Source of the DNA: CAZGAQ01 sp964523405
GTDB taxonomy: Bacteria > Planctomycetota > Phycisphaerae > UBA1845 > Fen-1342
Direction: 5' to 3'
Length of the DNA: 64,000 nt
Assembly: GCA_964523405.1 (NCBI GenBank)
Contig: CAZGAQ010000011.1
Coordinates: 59,949-123,948, forward strand
Shown here: piece by piece, positions 16,919-25,455 of the stretch
Layout of the letters: every line of letters begins with the position of its first letter
How positions within the stretch are numbered: position 1 is the stretch's first letter
Position numbers and translations under genes: made by a program
Notes under the pieces: model-generated
What the model saw: the letters and a program-made list of their open reading frames with translations, nothing else
The model's database searches: none
Told to the model about the DNA's origin: nothing

Positions 16919-17875
16919 TCACTTCTTCGGCTCGCGCAGATAGCACTTGTCGAAGGAATAGCCGCCGCTGATGTTGAACTCCTGCCCCAGCTTCCGGATC
17001 TGATCGATCAGTTGCTGCGCGCGGGCCTTTTCCTGTGTGGCGGCCGTCACGTTGGTTTGCCGGGTCGCGAACGGCTCGGTTGCGATGATCTCGAGGTCGC
17101 CGCCGCCCGGGCGGACCGCGCAACTCACCCCGCGTGAGGTGAGGAACTCGCGGATGCGCTGGGCGGCCGCCTGGCCGGTGGCGCTGCGCGATACGTGTTG
17201 GACGACGACGTACGACTGACCGGGCTTGAGCTCAAACGGTTCCGCGGCGGGTGGGGCCGGCCTCTCCGGCTGCCGCCCAGGTGGTGTGGCGGAGTCGTCC
17301 TTGGGAGGCGCCTTGGGTTCGGGCTTGGGGGGCTCGCCGCGCGGGTTCTCGCCGGTCGGCGGTGGGGGCGGCGGTAACGGCGTCGGCTGCCGCCCGCCAG
17401 TTGTGCTGCGATGCGCCGCGGGCGGCGTGCCGCGTGGCGCGTCCACGGCGGGGGCACGGGCCTTGTCCGTGGTGCCGAGCGGCAGACCCTGGTTGGGATC
17501 GTCGCTGCGCGCGCCCCGGCCGACGACCGAGATCACGACGACGAGGACGATGAGCGCCCCGGCGCCGATCACCAAGTGCGGCCAGCCGAGCGTGCGATAG
17601 AAGCGTCCGCCCGCATGGCGCGCGAACATGCTCCAGGGTGATTGCGGCTTACGGAGGAACGGGGCCGCCTCGGTGCGCGGGCTTGGCGTCGGTCCGGGAG
17701 TCGTCGGGAGTCCCGGCGGAGACGATGGCGGCGTCCCGGCGGCGGAAGGCGGAGTCGTGCCGGGTGGCGTCGGGGATGCCAGGCCGGGGGGCGAACCGGG
17801 GGCCGGCGCCGGGCGCGACCGTGACTCGCGTGAGGCCAACTCAAACAGGACCGGACGATTCTTGCGGGCAGCCAC
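16919..17875 (-). CDS. SPOR-like single-span membrane protein
   Basis: A 318-aa protein of the type common in planctomycetes. The N-terminal basic motif is ARKNRPVLFEL, then a Pro-rich cytoplasmic stretch, one membrane helix at about residues 124-142, a long Pro-rich periplasmic linker and a C-terminal SPOR-like domain from about 220 ('SYVVVQHVSRSATGQAAA...'). SPOR domains bind denuded peptidoglycan at division sites in known bacteria. The GTG start at 17875 is chosen because GGAG lies seven bases upstream and it begins with the family motif; an earlier in-frame ATG at 17995 lacks this. It is first in the operon with a TPR protein and dapB, a wall-precursor gene, which fits a cell-envelope role. 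Confidence 0.75.
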   Translation of the reverse strand: MAARKNRPVLFELASRESRSRPAPAPGSPPGLASPTPPGTTPPSAAGTPPSSPPGLPTTPGPTPSPRTEAAPFLRKPQSPWSMFARHAGGRFYRTLGWPHLVIGAGALIVLVVVISVVGRGARSDDPNQGLPLGTTDKARAPAVDAPRGTPPAAHRSTTGGRQPTPLPPPPPPTGENPRGEPPKPEPKAPPKDDSATPPGRQPERPAPPAAEPFELKPGQSYVVVQHVSRSATGQAAAQRIREFLTSRGVSCAVRPGGGDLEIIATEPFATRQTNVTAATQEKARAQQLIDQIRKLGQEFNISGGYSFDKCYLREPKK

Positions 17876-18103
17876 GGGTATTCTCCACGCCCAACTCGGC
17901 GACGCACCCCACGTCACGTCCCGGGCCCATTGGATTCTAGGGGCCCGCCGCGGGCGCTCCAGTGCGCATTGTGCGCGCCGTGCCGTATCTTTCAACGGCG
18001 GATTTGGTGGTGCGGCTTGCGGAATCGTTGCCGCAGCGCGTTAATACCTCGTTACGGCCTCGGGAGCGTCGTACACGGACCTCGAATTGAGCGGAGTGAG
18101 CCT

Positions 18104-19567
18104 ATGAAGATCGGGATTGTCACCTTCACCGACGGGCGGGCGCGCGTGGCGAAGCAGACCGAAAAGGACTGCCGGATGTTCCAGGAGCGGCTCGTGGCGT
18201 ACTTCAAGCAGAAGAAGCACGACGTGGTGGCCGCCAAGAAGATCATCTGGAACTGGGAGACCGCCAAGACCGAGGCCGAGCGGATTGCCCGGGCGTACCC
18301 CGACGTCGTGGTGTTCAATTACTGCGTGTGGTCGTTCCCCGACCTGACGGCGCAGGTGGCGAACCTGATCCCCGAAGTGCCGATCCTGCTGATCGGGAAC
18401 ATTCTGCCGTCGCATCCCGGGTGGGTGGCGTTCTTCGCTTCGGCGGGGACGCTGGAGGAGATCGGTCTGCCGTTCGGGCGGGTGCTGGGCGACATTCGCA
18501 AGCCGGAGGTGCAAAAGGACGTCGAGGCGTACCTGCGGCTGCACGATCCGGACGAGCGGGCGCGCGGCGAGCGGGCGGCGGCCATGCTGCATGGGCAGCG
18601 GTATGGGCAGTTTGATGGCCCGTCGATGGGGATGTACACGGGGCACGTCGATCCCTCGCAGTGGATGGAGCAGTTCGGGGTGCACGTCTATCACCGCGGG
18701 CAGCTCCATCTGTGGCAGATGGCGCAGAAGATCGCAACGGAGCGTGTCGCCACCGGGCTCAAGTGGCTGGAGAAGCACTGCGCGGCGATTCACTGGGACA
18801 AGAAGAAGCTCACGCCGGGGCTGGACGGCACGCTGGCGCGCCAGGTGCGGATGTACCTGGCGATGAAGGATTTCTGCAAGCAGGAAGGTATTGATTTCTG
18901 CGGGCTGACCGGGCAGCTCGACATGACCGAATGGCCCGAGCTGTGCATCGCGGACGTGCAGGAAGCGCTGCTCAACGACACGGCCGACTGGGAGGAGGAC
19001 AACAAGAAGCCCCTCATCTGCGCGACGGAGTGCGACACGAACGCAGCGCTGACGATGCAGCTCATGCACCACCTGACGGGTACGCCGGCCCTCTTCGCCG
19101 ATCTGCGGCACTACCACGAGAAGCTCGGGCTGTACGACCTGGTCAACAGCGGGCAGCACGCGCCGTGGTTCGCGAAGCGCAGCAAGGACTACCGCAGGAA
19201 CTGGAAGGAATGCCACATTCGGCCGGCGTCGGAGTTCTACTTCAAGGGCGGCGGCGGCAGCGTGCAGTTCTACGCGGCCCCTGCGGATAAGGTGACGTTC
19301 GGGCGAATCGTGCGGCGGCGCGGCCAGTACCGCATGCACATCTTCACCGGCGCGTTCGTGGCCCTGCCGCGCAAGAAGGAAGAGCAGCTCGCCGCCGAGA
19401 CGACCTACGAGTGGCCGCACGCGTTCGCGCGGTTCGATATCTCGCTGAAGACGCTGCGCGACCAGTACGCCGCGAACCATATTCACGCCGTGATCGGCGA
19501 CCACCGGGCGGCGCTGGTCGCGGCGTGCGAGTTCGTCGGCATCGAGCCGGTGGTCTTGGCAGACTAG
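18104..19567 (+). CDS. L-fucose/L-arabinose isomerase family protein
   Basis: A 487-aa cytoplasmic protein with the N-terminal fold and C-terminal domain of fucose isomerase-like enzymes (MKIGIVTFTDGRA start, PILLIGNILP, ECDTNAALTMQLM, and a C-terminal 'VIGDHRAALVAACEF'). Such enzymes convert aldoses and ketoses with a divalent metal bound by Glu, Asp and His; candidates are in the CATECDTNA and IGDHR segments. The start at 18104 has GGAG seven bases upstream. It stands alone with no transporter or kinase beside it, so the sugar is unknown. A non-sugar role in this broad family cannot be excluded. Confidence 0.75.
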   Translation: MKIGIVTFTDGRARVAKQTEKDCRMFQERLVAYFKQKKHDVVAAKKIIWNWETAKTEAERIARAYPDVVVFNYCVWSFPDLTAQVANLIPEVPILLIGNILPSHPGWVAFFASAGTLEEIGLPFGRVLGDIRKPEVQKDVEAYLRLHDPDERARGERAAAMLHGQRYGQFDGPSMGMYTGHVDPSQWMEQFGVHVYHRGQLHLWQMAQKIATERVATGLKWLEKHCAAIHWDKKKLTPGLDGTLARQVRMYLAMKDFCKQEGIDFCGLTGQLDMTEWPELCIADVQEALLNDTADWEEDNKKPLICATECDTNAALTMQLMHHLTGTPALFADLRHYHEKLGLYDLVNSGQHAPWFAKRSKDYRRNWKECHIRPASEFYFKGGGGSVQFYAAPADKVTFGRIVRRRGQYRMHIFTGAFVALPRKKEEQLAAETTYEWPHAFARFDISLKTLRDQYAANHIHAVIGDHRAALVAACEFVGIEPVVLAD

Positions 19568-19654
19568 CTCCTGCGCTGGCGTTCCCCGCGCGGGACGCGC
19601 AGCCGTGTTCGTTTCTTCACCGGGAAGGACGCGAAGGTCGCAAAGGCGAAATGG

Positions 19655-19681
19655 GTAGCGCCAGGCCTCCGTGCCTGACGT
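19655..19681 (-). repeat. Dispersed palindrome, short form
   Basis: On the minus strand it reads ACGTCAGGC, a 6-base loop and GCCTGGCGCTAC. The same ends occur at 50407-50433, 54576-54626 and 25061-25110, with different loops. Short palindromic repeats of this type often sit at gene ends. Confidence 0.6.
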
Positions 19682-19907
19682 CGAAAGCGGGCAAGCTGGG
19701 CGAAAGCTGAAGCTGGTGCGAGAATCCGTGCTCGCACCAGCGCGCAGCGCGTGAGCCGAACCAAGGCCGACCGGGTGGCATGGCCGCCTTCGACCCGGCT
19801 CCGCTGCCTCCGTCGTGCGCAGGCCCGCTGTTGGCGTGCCCTCCGTACCCGTGTCCCGGCGGCCATGTCTTCGCCCGCCCGGCGTGGGCATGGCCCTGAG
19901 CGGGTAG

Positions 19908-19972
19908 GCTGGGCTAAAGCCGGCGCCGCAGAGCCCTCGGCCGCGCCACGCGTCCGCCGGCTTTAGCCCAGC
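19908..19972. repeat. Perfect 18-bp inverted repeat
   Basis: GCTGGGCTAAAGCCGGCG at 19908-19925 is mirrored perfectly at 19955-19972, with 29 bases between. It lies in a gap (19568-20003) with no gene except the repeats. It could fold as a cruciform or RNA hairpin, or be the ends of a small mobile element. Confidence 0.7.
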
Positions 19973-20003
19973 GCTTCGTCTGACGTGTGTCGCGCAGGGC
20001 GTT

Positions 20004-20282
20004 GTGGTGGGAATGCTCGCATTGGGCGTCCTTGGCGGCCTATTCGTTTTGTGTGACCACGAACTCGATCGAATCGCCGACCCGCTGCTCTCGGAGGCCC
20101 TTGCGGGGGTAGCGGTGCTCGCCATGTTCGGGGCAAGCGTGTACCTTGGCGTGGCGGTAGGCCGCCGGCGCTGGCGGCAAACGCAGTGGATGGACCTACT
20201 GCCGCGATGTCCCAAGTGCGGGTATCTGCTGATCGGTTTGACCGAGCAGCGGTGCCCGGAATGCGGGGCGAAGACAGAGTAG
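20004..20282 (+). CDS. Small membrane protein with zinc ribbon
   Basis: A 92-aa protein with two predicted membrane helices (about 3-16 and 33-52) and a C-terminal zinc ribbon CPKCGYLLIGL...CPECG. This ribbon, with the Gly-Tyr-x-Leu-x-Gly-Leu core, is frequent in small planctomycete proteins; its role is unknown. The start is GTG with a second GTG next to it, and the ribosome-binding site is poor, so the N-terminus is uncertain. A related ribbon occurs in the 54655-55836 protein. Confidence 0.6.
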   Translation: MVGMLALGVLGGLFVLCDHELDRIADPLLSEALAGVAVLAMFGASVYLGVAVGRRRWRQTQWMDLLPRCPKCGYLLIGLTEQRCPECGAKTE

Positions 20283-20362
20283 GTCGAGGTCCGTTCGTGC
20301 TGGACAGCCGATGCGGCACGGAGCGAGGCTGAACAGCGATTGGGTGGGCGAATACCACCGCC

Positions 20363-20896
20363 TCAGGGGGTGCAGATCACCATGGCGGAGCCGTCGGTGC
20401 CGTGCCAGGAGCGCCATTCGGCGATGATCTGCTGGCCGGCGGGGCTGGCGATGGGGTGCCATTCGGCGTCGGTCGGGCGGCGGACGAGCGTGTTCTGTTC
20501 GACGTATTCGCCGTTGCCGAGGCGCTTGCCCTCGGGGCAGTCGCGGCCGGCGGCGCGGGCCTGGCGCACCTGGAGGAGCAGGTCGTGCAGTTCGGGCGAA
20601 TAGGTTTCGAGGTAGGCGATGCGGCGGCGGTCGGGTTGAGCGGTTTCGGTCTGGCCGGCGACGACGAGGGCGCGGACGCCGTCATTCTTGGCGCCGCCGG
20701 TGCCGGCGTCCGGCGGAATGGTGTCGCGCGTGACGGTGTAGAGCTTCTGCTCGCTTTGGTCGTAGAACCAGGTCTTCAAGCCTTCCTCGCCGACGCTGGT
20801 GGCCTGGCGAAAACGCGGGACGGCGAAGACGATGGCGGCCAGCAGGAGGGCGCCGGCGGTGGAGGATTTCAGGATCGTCTTGGTGCGCGGGTTCAT
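20363..20896 (-). CDS. Planctomycete secreted/anchored protein, pseudopilin partner
   Basis: A 177-aa protein with one N-terminal membrane helix (about 10-27) and a soluble outer domain beginning 'TWFYDQSEQKLYTV'. Proteins with this 'WFYDxxxxxLYT' start are often next to H-X9-DG pseudopilins in planctomycetes. Here it follows such a gene by only 23 bases, so the two are likely co-transcribed. The start at 20896 is chosen because the membrane helix follows directly; the longer ORF to 20974 would run into the previous gene. No catalytic motif is seen. Confidence 0.65.
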   Translation of the reverse strand: MNPRTKTILKSSTAGALLLAAIVFAVPRFRQATSVGEEGLKTWFYDQSEQKLYTVTRDTIPPDAGTGGAKNDGVRALVVAGQTETAQPDRRRIAYLETYSPELHDLLLQVRQARAAGRDCPEGKRLGNGEYVEQNTLVRRPTDAEWHPIASPAGQQIIAEWRSWHGTDGSAMVICTP

Positions 20897-20919
20897 GGGT
20901 ACTTCCGTCGGTGCGAGCG

Positions 20920-21855
20920 TCAGCGGGCGGTCGCGGTCAAGGGATGCACGTCGGGACGCGTGGACCACCAGCACATGCCGGGGGCGCAGGGGATGTCGTT
21001 GGCGTGCAACTTGTTCACGTGGCCGTCGGCGAAGGCGTAGTTGGCTTTGCGGCTGTGGCGCTCGCAGCCGTAGTCGTGCTGCTGGAGGCGGTTGAAGCCG
21101 GGTTCACCCTGGGTGTAGCCCGCGGCCTGCGACTTGATCCACCAGCCGTTATCGCTGCCCCAGGTGCTGAGCGTGTCATCGCCGGCGCCGTCGCCGAACC
21201 AGATGAGGCGGCCGGGGGCCTGGATGTCGGTCATCTTCTTGAGGCCTTCGCGATAGTCGCCGCGTTCGGTAGGGCGACCGAAGGCCAGGGCTTTGGGACG
21301 CGTGGCGAGGTCGGGCGGGTTCTTGCGGAACCAGTGCACGCCGGCGATGCCGATACCTCCAGAGTTCCAGCGTTCGAGCGTGTGGACGATGCCGTACATG
21401 CGGCTCCAGAGGTCGGGGTCGGTCGGAGACTCGCCGAGGCTGCGTGCGCGGGCTTCGTCGGCCTGCGAGAAGCCGTCCGCGTAGCGGTACTTGCGGTCGG
21501 AGGGGCAGTCGAAGGTCTGCGGCATACTAGAGACGTACGGGAAGAGGAAATAGCGGAAGGTGAGTTCGGGGCCCTTCGTGCCGTCCGGAGCATAGTAGTA
21601 GTCTTCCAGCGGATTGAGCCAGTCCTGATGGTCGTTGGCGTAGGTATTCGCGGCGATGGCGAGCTGGCGCATGTTGGACGCGCAAACCGACGCGCGGGCG
21701 GCCTCGCGCGCGCCGCCCATCGAGGGCAGCAAGATCGAAAGCAGCAGGGCGATGATCGCGACGACGACGAGCAACTCGATGAGCGTGAAGGCGCGCGGCG
21801 CGCGCCTCATGCGACGCGACGTGCGAGCGTAGGGGGCGTTGAACAGCATGGGCAA
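20920..21855 (-). CDS. Type II secretion/H-X9-DG pseudopilin
   Basis: A 311-aa protein with the prepilin cleavage/methylation signal RAFTLIELLVVVAIIALLL at about 21-39; the cut falls before the Phe and leaves a long hydrophobic N-terminal helix. The C-terminal half has the planctomycete H-X9-DG motif (HSRKANYAFADG). Such proteins are greatly expanded in planctomycetes and their substrates are unknown. A prepilin peptidase would be needed and is not in the window. An alternative start is the internal Met at 21810. It is first in a two-gene unit with the 20363-20896 gene. Confidence 0.82.
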   Translation of the reverse strand: MPMLFNAPYARTSRRMRRAPRAFTLIELLVVVAIIALLLSILLPSMGGAREAARASVCASNMRQLAIAANTYANDHQDWLNPLEDYYYAPDGTKGPELTFRYFLFPYVSSMPQTFDCPSDRKYRYADGFSQADEARARSLGESPTDPDLWSRMYGIVHTLERWNSGGIGIAGVHWFRKNPPDLATRPKALAFGRPTERGDYREGLKKMTDIQAPGRLIWFGDGAGDDTLSTWGSDNGWWIKSQAAGYTQGEPGFNRLQQHDYGCERHSRKANYAFADGHVNKLHANDIPCAPGMCWWSTRPDVHPLTATAR

Positions 21856-22078
21856 CCCCGTTGTTTAGAGCGCTGGATTGCGGCCGACGTCGGCCATACG
21901 CCGCCGCGCGGCGGCGTGATGGCGACAGGATACTCGCTGAGGCGCCGCGTGCAATCGCAAAAAAGTGCGGCGCGGGTGCGGGGTGCATGGGGCTCTGCGT
22001 AAGTACACTACGGGGGCCGGAGTGAGTGCGCGCGGTCGGTGCCCGCCGATGAACCGGAATCACAGATAGGAGCTGGAT

Positions 22079-23167
22079 ATGACCAGGGTGGCAGTTGGCG
22101 CGGTCGTGATGTTGGGGCTGTTGGCGGGTTGTGCGGCGCCGGCACCGGTACTGGCGCGAAAGATCGCGCTGCCGGGCGTGGGGGCGCCGCGTAAGGACGT
22201 CGGCGTGCCGGGCCGACTCGATCACTTCGCGTACGACGCCACGACCCAGCGGCTGTTCGTGGCGGCGCTCGAGAACAACACGCTCGAAGTGCTCGATCTG
22301 GAGAAGGGCGCGCGGATCAAGAGCATCGGGGGGCTGGAGCATCCGCAGGGGATCGCGGTGGCGACGTCGGTCGGCTGTGCCGTCGTGGCCTGCGGCGGCG
22401 GGAACATCTGCGTCTATGACGTACGCACGCTCGAAGCGAAGAAGGTCATCGCGCTGGGACGCGGGGCGGACAACGTGCGCTACGACGCGCCGGCCGACAC
22501 GATCTACGTGACGTACGGCAGTACCTCGGGCGGCGCGATCGCGGCCTTCAACCCGCACACGTGGGAGAAGGTGCGCGAAATCCCGTTCAAGAGCCGGCCG
22601 GAGTCGTTCCAGCTCGACCTGAAGGGTACGCGGCTGTTCGCGAATCTGCCGGAGGGCGTGCGGGCAACGAAGGACGGCGTGCTGGCGGTGGTGAATCGGC
22701 AGACGGGAGACGTGCAGAAGGAAATCCTCCTGAAGGACCGGGCGCGGAATTTCCCGATGTCGTTCGATGCGGAGCACGAGCGACTGTTCATCGCCTGCCG
22801 CCGGCCGGCGCGGCTGATCGAGATCGACACGCGCAAGAACGAGATCGCGGCGGAGATCGAGTGTACGGACGATTCGGACGACTTGTTCTATGACTCCAAG
22901 ACGGGACGCGTGATCGTGATCGGCGGCGGGTTCCGGCCGGACCTGCAGGAGCCGCCGCCGGGAGCGACGTTGCCGGTGGATGAAACCGGCGCGCTCGATG
23001 TGTTCTCCGTGGGGGCGAACGGAGAGCTGAAGCTGGTAGCGCAGACGCGGACGGCGCCGCACGTGCGGGTGGGGCTGTTCGTGCCGGCGCGGCGGATGAT
23101 CTACGTGGCCGTGCCGCCGCGCGAGGGGCGGGATGCGGAGATTTGGGAGTATCGGGTGGCGGACTAG
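22079..23167 (+). CDS. YncE-like beta-propeller lipoprotein
   Basis: A 362-aa exported lipoprotein; the lipobox is LAGC (Cys18). The mature part is a seven-bladed propeller of the YncE/SMP-30-like type, with repeats such as 'LDHFAYDATTQRLFVAALENN' and 'FPMSFDAEHERLFIACRRP'. There is no catalytic motif. Members of this group are periplasmic binding or scaffold proteins. The ATG follows AGGAG by six bases. It is convergent with ubiD, with a palindrome between them. Confidence 0.78.
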   Translation: MTRVAVGAVVMLGLLAGCAAPAPVLARKIALPGVGAPRKDVGVPGRLDHFAYDATTQRLFVAALENNTLEVLDLEKGARIKSIGGLEHPQGIAVATSVGCAVVACGGGNICVYDVRTLEAKKVIALGRGADNVRYDAPADTIYVTYGSTSGGAIAAFNPHTWEKVREIPFKSRPESFQLDLKGTRLFANLPEGVRATKDGVLAVVNRQTGDVQKEILLKDRARNFPMSFDAEHERLFIACRRPARLIEIDTRKNEIAAEIECTDDSDDLFYDSKTGRVIVIGGGFRPDLQEPPPGATLPVDETGALDVFSVGANGELKLVAQTRTAPHVRVGLFVPARRMIYVAVPPREGRDAEIWEYRVAD

Positions 23168-23198
23168 CTGCGGTGGTCAGCGCGCCGCGTCGCATTCA

Positions 23199-23225
23199 AC
23201 GTCGGCCGCGGGGGGCCGACGCTAC
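23199..23225 (+). repeat. Divergent copy of the dispersed palindrome
   Basis: ACGTCGGCC, a 6-base loop and GGCCGACGCTAC lie between convergent genes. The outer bases (ACGTC and GACGCTAC) match the other copies while the inner stem differs. Confidence 0.45.
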
Positions 23226-23256
23226 GGATGCTGCGGGGACATACGGAGGGCGGCGG

Positions 23257-24900
23257 CTACAGGCCGTACTCGGTCCAGCGGCGGGTGACGAGGTCTTTGA
23301 TCTCGGGTGACATGGTGAGTTCGGCGGGCCAGGGGCGGACGGTGCCCTCGCCGGCGATTTTGCGGGTGGCGTCGATGCCCATCTTGCTGCCGGTGCCGCA
23401 GAAGGGGGCGGCGTGGTCGAGGATGTCGAGCGGCCCGTGTGCGAACTCGATGTCGCGTTGCGGGTCGATGTTCGCGCAGAGGTGGAAGAGCACGTCGTCG
23501 GGGTTGTGGACGTCGACGTGCTCGTCGACCACGACGATGATCTTGGTGAGGGACATTTGCCCGGCGCCCCAGATGGCGTGCATGACGCGGCGGGCCTGGT
23601 ACGGGTATTCCTTGCGGATCTTGATGAACGCGCAGTTGTGGAAGCAGCCGAACATCGGCAGGCTGTAGTCGAGGACGTCGGGGACGATCATCTGCAGCAT
23701 CGGCAGGAACACGCGTTCGGTCGCTTTGCCGAGCCAGTAGTCCTCCATCGGCGGCAGGCCGACGATCGTCGCGGGGTAGAGCGGGCTGCGGCGGTGCGTG
23801 ATCGCGGTCACGTGCAAGCGCGGGAACCAATCCGGCAGCGAGTAGAAGCCGGTGTGATCGCCGAAGGGGCCTTCGTAGATGGGGGCCTCGGCCGGGTCGA
23901 TGTAGCCCTCGATGACGAACTCGGCGGTGGCGGGGACTTCGAGGGTGGGCTGCGTGACGCAGGGGCACAGCTCGAGCGCGCGGCCCTGCAGGAAGCCGGC
24001 GAAGAGGCATTCGTCGATACCGGGCGGCAGGGGGCAGGTCGCCGCGTAGGGGAGGATGGCCGGTCCGCCGAGGGCGATGGCGATGGGCATGCGTTCGCCG
24101 CGCTCTCTGTACGCGCGGAAGTGGCGAGCGCCGTCGTGGTGCATGTGCCAGTGCATGGCGGCCAGGCGCGGTTCGAAGAGTTGGACGCGGTACATGCCGA
24201 CGTTGCGATCGCCGGTCTCGGGGTGCTTGGTGAAGATGGCGCCGAGGGTGATGTAGCGGCCGGGGACCTTGGACCCTCCCCCTGCCCCCTCCCTAGGAGG
24301 GAGGGGAGTTGCGTTTGTCACTCCCCCTGCCCCTGCTGTGGGGGAGGGGGGAGTCGGCGCACCGGCGGTCTCGGATGTGGAACCCACGTCCGCGGCCGTC
24401 GCGGCGGCGCTGCGGCCGACCTCGGGTTTGAGGACGTAGCCGGGACGGTCGGGCTCGCCGTCGAAGGGCCAGCACTTGAGGACGGGGAGGGTGAAGAGGT
24501 CAGCGTCGTCGACGTGTACGACCTCCTGGCAGAGGCCGCGTTTGACGATCTTCGGCGGCAGGCTGCCGAGTTGGGCGAGTTCGGGGAGCTTCCGCAGCTT
24601 CTGCATCAGGGTCGTGGGTATTTCCGGCTTCAGGAGGGTCTTGATGCGGGCCGCGACGGCGTCGAAGTCCGGGGCGTCGAACGCCAGGCACATGCGCTCG
24701 CGCGTGCCGAAGGTGTTGATGAGGAGCGGGTAGGATGAGCCTTTGACGCGTTCGAAGAGCAGGGCGGGACCGCCCGCCTTCATGACGCGGTCGGCGATCT
24801 CGGTGATTTCGAGGACGGAATCGACCTCGACGCGGATACGCTTCAGCCAGCCGTGCTGTTCCAGCTCGGTCACGAAGGTCTGCAGGTCGGCGGCGGGCAC
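23257..24900 (-). CDS. ubiD: UbiD family decarboxylase with palindromic insert
   Basis: A 547-aa (de)carboxylase that would need prenylated FMN made by UbiX, which is not in the window. Family motifs include RNVGMYR, 'EGPFGDHTGFY', 'MHWHMHHDGARHF' and 'KIIVVVDEHVDVHN'. The substrate could be a polyprenyl-hydroxybenzoate, a menaquinone precursor or another aromatic acid; sequence alone does not decide. About 60 residues (154-214), rich in Gly, Pro, Ala and Thr, interrupt the normal join between the N-terminal domain and RYITLGAIFTKHPETG. They are encoded partly by a G/C-rich palindrome (see the repeat at 24271-24354). The frame is kept, so the protein is probably still active. Confidence 0.88.
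   Translation of the reverse strand: MPAADLQTFVTELEQHGWLKRIRVEVDSVLEITEIADRVMKAGGPALLFERVKGSSYPLLINTFGTRERMCLAFDAPDFDAVAARIKTLLKPEIPTTLMQKLRKLPELAQLGSLPPKIVKRGLCQEVVHVDDADLFTLPVLKCWPFDGEPDRPGYVLKPEVGRSAAATAADVGSTSETAGAPTPPSPTAGAGGVTNATPLPPREGAGGGSKVPGRYITLGAIFTKHPETGDRNVGMYRVQLFEPRLAAMHWHMHHDGARHFRAYRERGERMPIAIALGGPAILPYAATCPLPPGIDECLFAGFLQGRALELCPCVTQPTLEVPATAEFVIEGYIDPAEAPIYEGPFGDHTGFYSLPDWFPRLHVTAITHRRSPLYPATIVGLPPMEDYWLGKATERVFLPMLQMIVPDVLDYSLPMFGCFHNCAFIKIRKEYPYQARRVMHAIWGAGQMSLTKIIVVVDEHVDVHNPDDVLFHLCANIDPQRDIEFAHGPLDILDHAAPFCGTGSKMGIDATRKIAGEGTVRPWPAELTMSPEIKDLVTRRWTEYGL
24271..24354. repeat. Twin-hairpin palindromic element inside ubiD
   Basis: Two adjacent hairpins made of C-runs and G-runs: one has a 9-bp stem (CCCCTCCCT with AGGGAGGGG, loop AGG), the other pairs ACTCCCCC with GGGGGGAGT around CTGCCCC and GTGGGGGA. 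The base pattern differs sharply from the surrounding gene. It is translated as a Pro/Gly-rich peptide (PLPPREGAGGG). Similar elements are scattered in many planctomycete genomes as I recall them. Confidence 0.6.
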
Positions 24901-24964
24901 GCGGGTCTCCTTGGGCGCGATGCAGTCGGTGGGCAGTATACGCGCGGCGTGGGGGTGGGGGGAG

Positions 24965-25060
24965 GTGCAGTATCCGAGGTGTCGCTTCCGCTGCGTACGT
25001 CGGCTACCGGGGGACTGGATACTACGTGCGGACGGAGACCGACCGGAGGTCGGTCCCCCA
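24965..25060. repeat. Stacked short inverted repeats upstream of ubiD
   Basis: The gap between ubiD and the small Cys-rich gene holds CAGTATCC...GGATACT and a perfect 8-bp hairpin GACCGACC-GGA-GGTCGGTC, followed directly by the dispersed palindrome at 25061. The cluster looks like repeats that inserted next to one another. Confidence 0.45.
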
Positions 25061-25110
25061 CGTCAGGCGCGCCTCGTATGCACTCGGGGCAGGCGGAGGC
25101 CTGACTCTAC
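25061..25110 (+). repeat. Dispersed palindrome, long form
   Basis: ACGTCAGGC at 25061-25069 and GCCTGACTCTAC at 25099-25110 enclose a 29-base loop containing CACTCGGGGCAGGCGG. The copy at 54576-54626 has a similar loop. The last bases supply the TAG stop of the small gene on the minus strand. Confidence 0.65.
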
Positions 25111-25352
25111 GTGCGACGCGTACGCTTCTGCGCGGGGCGTCTGGTGGGGGGACGCGTTGTGGCGGAGCGGGTCTTGGCGGGGCGCGTCTGTTGGCGTTGA
25201 CGCCACGTGCAGGGGGCGTTCTTGTTGACGAGCTCTTTGAGCTTACGGCACCACACGGCGGACATGGTGCGGCAGATACCGGCCATGTCCGCGGGCGCGA
25301 AGTCGGCGAAGGGGCAGTCGAAGTCGCAGATTTCGGGGATGGCAGCGGGCAT
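25107..25352 (-). CDS. Small Cys-containing protein with basic tail
   Basis: An 81-aa protein. The first half has five cysteines (CDFDC, ICRT, VWCRK, APC) and could bind a metal. The second half is a Lys/Arg/Thr-rich tail that could bind nucleic acid. The start at 25352 follows GGAG by eight bases. I recognise no named family. Its stop codon lies inside the dispersed palindrome, so the original C-terminus may have been replaced. Confidence is moderate because the tail has low complexity. Confidence 0.5.
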   Translation of the reverse strand: MPAAIPEICDFDCPFADFAPADMAGICRTMSAVWCRKLKELVNKNAPCTWRQRQQTRPAKTRSATTRPPTRRPAQKRTRRT

Positions 25353-25455
25353 CGTCGGGTCTCCGCAGGCGAGTCCTGTGGCGGCATTGTAGCGGAGGAC
25401 AAGCGGCGATTGTCGGAGGGGTAGGGGGAACATATGATGCCCCGCTGCGAAACCA

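Noticed and set aside
18041..20215. 724-residue minus-strand ORF opposite the isomerase-like gene
   Set aside because: Antisense shadow of a conserved gene; extends through intergenic repeats without any domain.
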